Below, piece by piece: positions 58,301 to 64,000 of a stretch of DNA of 64,000 nt. The stretch is from Arabiibacter massiliensis (lineage in GTDB: Bacteria > Actinomycetota > Coriobacteriia > Coriobacteriales > Eggerthellaceae). Under the pieces are notes generated by a model. It had not been told where the DNA came from. It searched no databases and saw only the letters and a program-made list of their open reading frames with translations. How positions within the stretch are numbered: the stretch's first letter is position 1; each line of letters begins with the position of its first letter. The stretch spans positions 1,488,001-1,552,000 of the forward strand of contig NZ_LT827021.1 in assembly GCF_900169505.1 (NCBI RefSeq), written 5' to 3'. A program made the translations under genes and the position numbers.

Positions 58301-61300
58301 CCTGCGGGGCAGAATAGGTCATGTCCCCGGTCAGGCCGTGCGCCTCCACGCGCACCGTCCGCTCGGCGCTCTTGGTGCCCACCGGCTGGAAGCCGAACGC
58401 CACGAGCCCCGGCGAGGCGCCGATGGACGCGGCCACGCCCCGCCCGGTCAGCGTCACCGATTTCGCGTCGGCCCCGTCGGCCGACACCTCCATGACGCCG
58501 CCGTAGAGCTTCGCCTCGGTCGGGTCGAACGTCACGCGCAGCGTGCCGCCCTCGCGCGCGCTCCACCCTGCAGCCGGCGTCGCCGTGAAGCCCTCGGGCA
58601 TGTCGACGACCAGGTCGTCCTCGAGCGCATACGCCGTCACCTTCACCAGCTGCTCGACGCTCTTGGTGGCCACGGCCTGCTTGGCGAAATCGAGGCGCGC
58701 GGGCGTGACCTCGATGTTCGCCATCCGGCCCTCGCCGGTCAGCACCACCGGGGCCGCATCGACGCCGTCGCCGGCATCGACCCACATGACCGCGCCGTAG
58801 GGCTTCTTCTCGGTGGGATTGAACGCCACCCTCAGGGTGCCACCCTGCCTGCCGTCCCACCCGTCGGCAGGCGTGACGACGTACCCGTCCGGCTCGTTAT
58901 AGGTGATGTCCTCGCCGAGGTTGTGACCCCGCACCTCCACCCGCTGCTCGGCGCTCACCGTACCGATGGTCTGGAACCCGAAAGCCACGAGTCCCGGCGA
59001 AACCTCGACGGATTGGGTCACGCCCATGCCGCGCAGCGGCACGGCAACCGCATCGGCCCCGTCGGCGGATATCTCGAGTACGCTTCCATACGCCTTCTCC
59101 GCAAGCGGGTCGAAGGTCACGCGCAGGGTTCCGCCCGTGCGCGCGTTCCAATCGTCGACGGCGGGCTGCACGGTGAAGCCGGTCCCAATGAGATCGCTGT
59201 AGCTGATGTCGCTCTCGACGTTGGTCGCGCGCACCTCGATGAGCCTCTCGAAGCTCTTCGATCCCACGGCCTGCTTGCCGAAGTCGAGCTGGGTCGGCGC
59301 GACGTCGATCTTCGCCGCGCAACCCGTTCCCCCGAGCGCGACCGCGCACGCCTCCGCGCCGCCTCGCTGCACCCGCAGGAAGTCGGCGTACTCCTTCTCC
59401 AGGGTGGGATCGAAGGTCACGCGCAGATGCCCGCCCGCATTCGGATCCCAATCCTCATGCGGCGTGACGGTGAAGCCGTCCGGCACCGTGTAGGCCAGGC
59501 TTCCCGGCCCATCGCTCGCCTCGATCTTCACCAGCTGCTCGGCGCTCTTCGTGCCCACCAGCTGCGAGCCGAAGGAGAGGCGCTCGGGGGTCGCGGTCAC
59601 CGTCGACCTGAACCCCTGGCCGGTGAGCGTCACGGGCACGGAATCGGCCCCGTCGGCGCTGATCCACATGACCTCGCCGTACACCCTCGCCTGATCGGGG
59701 GCGAACTTGATCTGAAGCTCGCCGCCCGCACGGTCGTCCCACCCCGCGCCCTTCTCCACCTTGAAGCCGGCGGGAGCCGTGAAGGCGAGGCTGCTCGTTG
59801 CAGGCAGGTCGGCCTTCACCTTGACCGTCATGGCGGCGCTCTCCTGCCCCGCCTCCACGTACCCGAACGACAGGAGGCCCCGGTCGACGGCGATGATGTT
59901 CGCGCACCCCTCGCCGGTGAGCACGATGGGCACCGCGTCGACGCCGTCCGACTCGATCTGCATGACCCCGCTGTATGGTTTGAACTCGGCGGGACTGAAC
60001 GAGATGCGCAGCGTGCCGCCCGTGCGCGCGTCCCACCCGTCGGCGGTCGCGACCATGAAGCCCGCGGGCACGTCTGCGAACCGCATATCCTGCGTCAGCC
60101 CGCTCGCAGTCACCTCGACCTCCAGGGAGGCGCTCTCATGGCCCACCGGCTGCTTGCCGAACGCGACCAGCCCGCGGCTCGCCGCGATGGCCGCGGCGCG
60201 GCCGGTGCCCGTGAGCGACACCGACGCCCCATCGGCCCCGTCGGACTCGATGCGCAGCGTCTGGCCGTAGTCCTTCTCCTCCGTCGGGTCGAATGTCACG
60301 CGCAGCGTGCCGCCCGTGCGGGGGCTCCACCCCTCGGCGGGCGTCACCGTGAAGCCTTCGTCGGGCTCGATGATGCGCATATCCTCGGCGAGGTCGTTGG
60401 CCTTCACCTCGACGAGCTGCTCCGCGCTCTTCGTGGCGAGGGGTTGCACGCCGAAGGACAGAAGCTTCGGGCTCGCCTCGATGTCGGGCACCACGCCCTC
60501 GCCGGTGAGCGTGAGCGGCTCCGCGTCGGCCCCGTCGGCCTCGATCCACATGACCGCGCCGTAAGACCTCTCCTCGGCCGGATCGAACGTGATATGCAGC
60601 TTGCCGCCCGTCTTCGCGTTGAAGCCCGCGTCGGGAACCACCGTGTAGCCGTCGGGCGCCGTGAAGGACATGTCCTGGGCGAGGTTCGTGCCCCTCACCT
60701 CCACCACGCGCTCGGCGCTCTTCGTGCCCACCTGCTGGGCGCCGAACGCCACCGTCTGCGGGTCCACCTTGATGGACGAGCGCGTGCCCGTGCCGTCGAG
60801 GACGACCGTCGCCGCATCCGCGCCGTCGGCGTCGATCTGCAAGAGCTCGGTGTAGTGTTTCTCATCGGTCGGGTCGAACGTCACGCGCAGCGTGCCGCCC
60901 GTGCGCGCGTTCCAGTCGGCACCAGGAGTCGCCGTGAAGCCCGTCAGGGTGCTGAGCTCCAGGTCGTCGGTCAGACCCACGGCATCCACCTGCACCAGCT
61001 TCTCGGAGCTCTTCGTGCCCACGGCCTGCGAGCCGAACGCGAGGCGCTCGGGCGCGACCGTGATGGTGGCGGTGCGCCCCTCGCCCGACACGGCCACGAG
61101 AGCCTCGTCGGCCCCGTCGGCGCTGATGCGCACGTGACCGGCATAGGCCTTGGCCTCGGTGGGATCGAACGTCACGCGCAGGGTGCCTCCCGTGCGCGCG
61201 TTCCACCCCTCGGCGGTCACGACGGTGAAGCCCGCGGGCTCGTCGACGGTCAAGTCGCCCGTCAGTCCCGAGGCTGTCACCACAACGTCCCGCTCGACGC

Positions 61301-64000
61301 TCTTAGTGGCCACCGCCTGGGACCCGAAGTCCACATGGTCCGGCGTGGCGGCGATCATCGCAGCGCGGCCCTCGCCGGAAAGCGCCACCGTGGCCGCGAG
61401 GCCCTCCGCCTCGATGCGCAGGACGCCGCGATAGGCCTTGGCCTCGGTGGGGTCGAACGTCACGCGCACATCGCCGCCGGTGCGGGCATTCCAGTTATCG
61501 GCGGGCGTGACGGTGAAGCCGTCCGGCACCGTCCAGGTCATGTCCTCGCCGAGCGCGACCGCCTTCACGCTCACCAGCTGCTCAGCGCTCTTGGTGGCCA
61601 CCGGCTGCGGCCCGAAGGCCAGCTTGCCGGGGGTAGCGGCGATGCTCGACACCTTCCCCTCGCCTGAAAGCGATGCCGTGCCAGCCGCCGAGCCGGCCTT
61701 CACCGACAGGATGCCGTGGTAGTTCGCGGCCTTCGCGGGCTCGAACGTCACGCGCAGCTTGCCGCCCGTGCGCGCGTTCCAGCCGGGCGCCGGCTCCACG
61801 GTAAAGCCCTCGGGCACGTTGAAGGTCATGTCGGCGGCCAGATCGGAGGCCGCCACCTCCACGATGCGCGCCCCGCTTCTCGTACCGACGGCCTGGGTGC
61901 CGAAGTCCACCTTCTCGGGCGTCAGCCTGATGATCGACTGCCGCCCCTGACCCGTCAGAAACGCGGTGGACCAGCTACCCTGGCTGCCCACCTTGAGCTC
62001 TTCGTAATAGGATTTGGCCTCGGTCGGCGCGAACTTCGCGATCAGGTCGCCGCCGGTCCGGGCGTTCCAGTTGGCAGCCTTCATCACCTTGAAGCCCGCG
62101 GGCACGGCTATCTCGAGATCGGCCTGGGCGTTGTACGCGGACACGTGGATGCGCTGCTCGGCGCTCTCGGTGCCGATCGGCTGGGTGCCGAAGTCGTTGA
62201 AGACCGGCAGTATGACGATGGTCGGCGTGGTTCCCGTGCCCTCGAGTGCGATCGGCGTCGCCTTCGCAGTGCCGGAGACGATGGAAAGCACGCCGTCGTA
62301 CATCTTCTCGCTCGTGGGGCTGAACGTCACGCGCAGCTCGCCGCCCGTGAGCGGATTCCAGTTGTCGGCGGGCTTGATCTCGAAGCCCTCCGGCGTCTCG
62401 AAGGTCATGCCGTCCGAGAGGCCGACGGCCTTCACCGTCACGCGCTTCTCGACGCTCTTAGTGTTCACCGTCTGGTCACCGAAATCCAAGCGCTGGGGCG
62501 AGACCTTGATCGAGACCTTCACGCCCTCGCCGGTGAGCGCGACCGGCGCGGCGTCGGCCCCGTCGGCGCCTATCCACAGAATGCCCGCGTAGCTTGCCGC
62601 CTCGGTGGGCGCGAACGTCACGTACAGCTGCCCGCCGCGGCGCGGATCCCAGTTATCGCCCGGCACCACCTTGAAGCCCTCGGGGGCATCGTAGGCCATG
62701 TTCGAGGTCAGGCCCGAGGCCGAGACCGTTATGGTCATCGTCTCGCTCTCGGTGCCCACGCCCTGCATGCCGAACGCCAGAAGCCCGGGGTCGGCCGCCA
62801 CCGCCACCTCGCGGCCCTCGCCGGTGAGCGCCACGCTCGCCGCGTCGGTTCCGTCGGCCCCGATCATGAGCACCGCGCCGTACGGCTTCGCCTCGGTGGG
62901 GTCGAACGTGATGCGCAGCTCGCCGCCCGTGCGCGCGTTCCAATCCTCGGCGGGCGTGACCGTGAAGCCCTCCGGCACGTCGAATCCCATGTCGCCTTCA
63001 AGCCCGACGGCGCTTATCCGCACGCGCTGCTCGGCGCTCTTGGTGGCCACCGGCTGGCGGCCGAACGCCAGGTGCCCCGTCGAGGCCGTCACCGCGGAGG
63101 TGCGCCCCTCGCCGTTCACGGCCACCTGCGCGCTCACGTCTTTGGTGAGGCCCTTCGCGCGGAACCAGAGTATGCCGCCGTAGGTCTTCGCCTCGGTGGG
63201 ATCGAACGTCACGCGCATTTCACCACCCGTGCGCGCGTTCCACCCCTCGGCGGGGACCGCCGTGAAGCCCGCGGGCACCTCGATCTCCAGGTCGCCGGCC
63301 AGGTTGGACGCCTGCACCCGCACGCGCTTCTCGGCGCTCTTGGTGGCCACTGCCTGATAGCCGAACGAGAGGATGCCGGGGTCGACCTCGATGGCCGACT
63401 CGATCCCGTAGCCCTCCACGGCCACCGCCTCGGAGGGCGCGCCCTCGGAGCGGATGAAGACGAGGTCCCCGTAGGGCCTGGTCTCGGTGGGGCTGAATGT
63501 CACGCGCAGCTGCCCGCCGAAGCGCGGGTCCCACCCTTGCGCGGGCGTGACCGTGAAGCCTGCGGGCGCCTCGATGGCCATGTCGGCCAGAAGGTCGGTC
63601 GCCGTCACGTTGACCACCTGCTCGGCGCTCGTGGTGCCCGTCGCCTGCGCGCCGAAGTCGATGAGGCTCGGATCGGCCACGATGGCGGGGTTGGGCGGGG
63701 CCGCGAAGCGCGTATGCCGCGCGTTCTGGCCGTCCACCCGGTAGTAGCTCGAAGGCTCGTCGAACACGGCGGGCTTGAGCGCCTCGTCATCGCGGTTCAC
63801 CGCGCCTTCGACCGCCACGCCGCCCTCGAGGGTCAGCCCGTGCTCGCTGAAGCTCCGCGCGCCGCCCGTGTTGCCCTTGGCATCCACGATGCCGCCCTTG
63901 ATCGTTCCTCCCAGAAGGGCGGACAAGCCGGTGGAGATGCCGCCCGCGCCGCTCTCGAGCGAGAGCTGCCCGCCGCCCACCGTGAGGATGCCCATCATGA
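55344..64000 (-). CDS. Second giant sortase-anchored repeat protein (N-terminus beyond window)
   Basis: The frame is open to the window edge, giving 2,885 codons of the C-terminal part. The visible N-terminal 105 residues (LTVGGGQLSLESGAGGISTG, SYYRVDGQNARHTRFAAPPN) match the last part of the YFGP-module region of the neighbouring giant protein (YYQVDGANARHTRVAAPPNP). Then 28 Ig-like 97-residue repeats run from 63683 to 55530 with the same consensus. The end is a Pro-rich stalk, TPITGD, the hydrophobic SLPVAGLAAVALLAAVIAGA and RKRKGSW. It is a tandem paralogue of 37601..54961; the missing start should contain similar modules and a signal peptide. The methionine at 63998 is internal, not a start. 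Confidence 0.9.
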   Translation of the reverse strand, partial: MMGILTVGGGQLSLESGAGGISTGLSALLGGTIKGGIVDAKGNTGGARSFSEHGLTLEGGVAVEGAVNRDDEALKPAVFDEPSSYYRVDGQNARHTRFAAPPNPAIVADPSLIDFGAQATGTTSAEQVVNVTATDLLADMAIEAPAGFTVTPAQGWDPRFGGQLRVTFSPTETRPYGDLVFIRSEGAPSEAVAVEGYGIESAIEVDPGILSFGYQAVATKSAEKRVRVQASNLAGDLEIEVPAGFTAVPAEGWNARTGGEMRVTFDPTEAKTYGGILWFRAKGLTKDVSAQVAVNGEGRTSAVTASTGHLAFGRQPVATKSAEQRVRISAVGLEGDMGFDVPEGFTVTPAEDWNARTGGELRITFDPTEAKPYGAVLMIGADGTDAASVALTGEGREVAVAADPGLLAFGMQGVGTESETMTITVSASGLTSNMAYDAPEGFKVVPGDNWDPRRGGQLYVTFAPTEAASYAGILWIGADGADAAPVALTGEGVKVSIKVSPQRLDFGDQTVNTKSVEKRVTVKAVGLSDGMTFETPEGFEIKPADNWNPLTGGELRVTFSPTSEKMYDGVLSIVSGTAKATPIALEGTGTTPTIVILPVFNDFGTQPIGTESAEQRIHVSAYNAQADLEIAVPAGFKVMKAANWNARTGGDLIAKFAPTEAKSYYEELKVGSQGSWSTAFLTGQGRQSIIRLTPEKVDFGTQAVGTRSGARIVEVAASDLAADMTFNVPEGFTVEPAPGWNARTGGKLRVTFEPAKAANYHGILSVKAGSAAGTASLSGEGKVSSIAATPGKLAFGPQPVATKSAEQLVSVKAVALGEDMTWTVPDGFTVTPADNWNARTGGDVRVTFDPTEAKAYRGVLRIEAEGLAATVALSGEGRAAMIAATPDHVDFGSQAVATKSVERDVVVTASGLTGDLTVDEPAGFTVVTAEGWNARTGGTLRVTFDPTEAKAYAGHVRISADGADEALVAVSGEGRTATITVAPERLAFGSQAVGTKSSEKLVQVDAVGLTDDLELSTLTGFTATPGADWNARTGGTLRVTFDPTDEKHYTELLQIDADGADAATVVLDGTGTRSSIKVDPQTVAFGAQQVGTKSAERVVEVRGTNLAQDMSFTAPDGYTVVPDAGFNAKTGGKLHITFDPAEERSYGAVMWIEADGADAEPLTLTGEGVVPDIEASPKLLSFGVQPLATKSAEQLVEVKANDLAEDMRIIEPDEGFTVTPAEGWSPRTGGTLRVTFDPTEEKDYGQTLRIESDGADGASVSLTGTGRAAAIAASRGLVAFGKQPVGHESASLEVEVTASGLTQDMRFADVPAGFMVATADGWDARTGGTLRISFSPAEFKPYSGVMQIESDGVDAVPIVLTGEGCANIIAVDRGLLSFGYVEAGQESAAMTVKVKADLPATSSLAFTAPAGFKVEKGAGWDDRAGGELQIKFAPDQARVYGEVMWISADGADSVPVTLTGQGFRSTVTATPERLSFGSQLVGTKSAEQLVKIEASDGPGSLAYTVPDGFTVTPHEDWDPNAGGHLRVTFDPTLEKEYADFLRVQRGGAEACAVALGGTGCAAKIDVAPTQLDFGKQAVGSKSFERLIEVRATNVESDISYSDLIGTGFTVQPAVDDWNARTGGTLRVTFDPLAEKAYGSVLEISADGADAVAVPLRGMGVTQSVEVSPGLVAFGFQTIGTVSAEQRVEVRGHNLGEDITYNEPDGYVVTPADGWDGRQGGTLRVAFNPTEKKPYGAVMWVDAGDGVDAAPVVLTGEGRMANIEVTPARLDFAKQAVATKSVEQLVKVTAYALEDDLVVDMPEGFTATPAAGWSAREGGTLRVTFDPTEAKLYGGVMEVSADGADAKSVTLTGRGVAASIGASPGLVAFGFQPVGTKSAERTVRVEAHGLTGDMTYSAPQGFTVTPADNWNARTGGTLRVTFDPTEAKAYGAVMWIEANGADSAPVTFTGEGRDLSIKAVPGHLSFGNQAVGTKSAEQRIRVSASGLTDDLSFAAPDGFTVTPDEGWNARTGGELRVTFDPTEAKSYGAVMRIEANGADGAAVSLAGTGRASAIEAAPDLVAFGYQPLGTKSAEQLVEVRATGLEHDMAFTAPAGFTVVPAEGWDPLAGGTLRVTFDPTEARTYGEVMWIEAEGADGVPVTLTGEGRATAIKAAPDFLAFGYQPVGTKSVEQRVRVAASGLTGDMSFQAPEGFTVTPAEGWDVRQGGELRITFDPAEAKVYGDLLRIEADGTDAVYVALTGEGRDAAVKAVPGQLLFDAQVTGTKSAEQRVQVAAAGLTSDMAFDVPAGFTVVPAEGWNARTGGELRVTFDPTEVKSYAAPLWIRSDGSDGAAVALIGEGIASEIAVSRDLVAFGFQPVGTKSAEERVRVTAAGLTNDLAFQAPEGFTVTPAEGWNPRTGGELRITFDPTEAKDYGAVMWIGADGADAAPIVLAGEGRESAVKATPPALAFGDQPVGTKSAEQRVQVAASGLTGDMSFQAPEGFTVTPAEGWDPRAGGTLRVTFDPAEAKEYGAVLSIEAEGADAASVVLTGEGREQAIAVDPGLVAFGFQPVATKSAEQRVKVAASGLTSDMAFVEPDGFTVVPAEGWDPRTGGELRVTFDPTEAKSYGEVMWIESDGADAAPVALTGEGRDMAVKTSEGLLAFGSQPVATKSVEKQVRVEASGLQSDLAFSAPAGFTVTPAEGWDSRTGGTLRVTFDPTEPKSYGAVMWIESDGADAAPVALTGEGRDLMIAATPKSLAFGKQEVGTESAAQTVEVAASGLEGEMTLTAPEGFTVTPDQGWSAYTGGRLKVTFNPAEAKAYGGVLWIESEGTDAVAVALTGEGVKPAPPVPPKPKPVPPTPTPKPPTPITGDSLPVAGLAAVALLAAVIAGASWLHRKRKGSW
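55530..63683 (-). repeat. 28-copy tandem array of the 291-bp coding repeat
   Basis: 8,154 bp, equal to 28 x 291 bp within 6 bp; 28 copies counted by motif. Copies 1-10 and the last seven align in order with the ends of the 36-copy array, so both arrays keep positional identity. Confidence 0.87.

Noticed and set aside
55269..61667. Plus-strand ORF of 2,132 codons opposite the second giant gene
   Set aside because: Same reason: antisense shadow of the repeat array, no ribosome site, starts inside a REP-like repeat and hairpin.
1..64000. tRNA and rRNA genes
   Set aside because: None recognised on either strand by eye; a covariance search would be needed to exclude a tRNA in the short gaps.

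Overview
The window is high-GC, densely coding DNA that looks like a gut actinobacterium of the class Coriobacteriia, most likely Eggerthellaceae (Eggerthella-like). The best pointers are a Tat-exported flavoprotein paired with a CXXCH lipoprotein and a LuxR regulator with a multi-spanning membrane N-terminus (10866..12368 upstream of 8574..10709), flavodoxin/ferredoxin proteins, and very large repeat-rich cell-surface proteins. This is inferred from gene content and style; no marker gene for taxonomy is present.

Layout. 1-3262: an ECF transporter operon on the minus strand (S, A, A, T components) behind a T-box leader whose apparent specifier is UGG, so probably a tryptophan uptake system. 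3364-5107: a REP-like palindrome split by an IS110-family element. 5121-7968: a TetR regulator divergent from a 14-TM MFS exporter fused to CBS domains. 7969-12368: repeats, then a respiratory flavoprotein/cytochrome pair under a LuxR-type regulator. 12452-14110: recN. 14111-14569: a MITE-like element. 14570-19746: a leucine-rich-repeat protein divergent from a VWA/MoxR AAA+ pair. 19852-20874: a stand-alone YhcG-type PD-(D/E)XK nuclease with its own strong promoter. 20875-23590: five parS-like sites in 2.5 kb around a TipA-like MerR regulator and a TetR/iron-sulfur protein operon, suggesting a chromosome-partition centre and perhaps proximity to the origin. 23605-26998: small redox and housekeeping genes (TfoX C-domain, flavodoxin, dtd, ArsC/Spx, EFR1) and a PIN toxin/antitoxin pair. 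27306-30041: a GntR-regulated ABC-2 exporter. 30089-37301: Rrf2, GT51 transglycosylase, GH25 lysozyme, an MFS efflux pump, an SDR, a Pr6Pr-like membrane protein, an ankyrin-like membrane protein and many palindromic repeats.

37601-64000 is occupied by two giant tandem paralogues on the minus strand: a complete 5,786-residue protein and the last 2,885 codons of a second one. Each carries an in-frame array of 97-residue (291-bp) Ig-like repeats, 36 in the first and 28 in the second, ending in a proline-rich stalk and a sortase-like TPITG anchor. The complete one also has a signal peptide and about nine YFGP-type modules at its N-terminus. The 8-repeat length difference is explained by an internal block duplication. 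This locus is the outstanding feature of the window.

Intergenic space is rich in palindromes of at least four families: a REP/BIME-like family sharing the TCATCCTGAGCG core, a MITE-like family with 24-26 bp terminal inverted repeats, a TGCAATGTCGTCGAG family, and GGGAC/GTCCC hairpins. Several regulators have clear dyad operators next to or inside their promoters (MerR 19-bp spacer, TetR, toxin-antitoxin).
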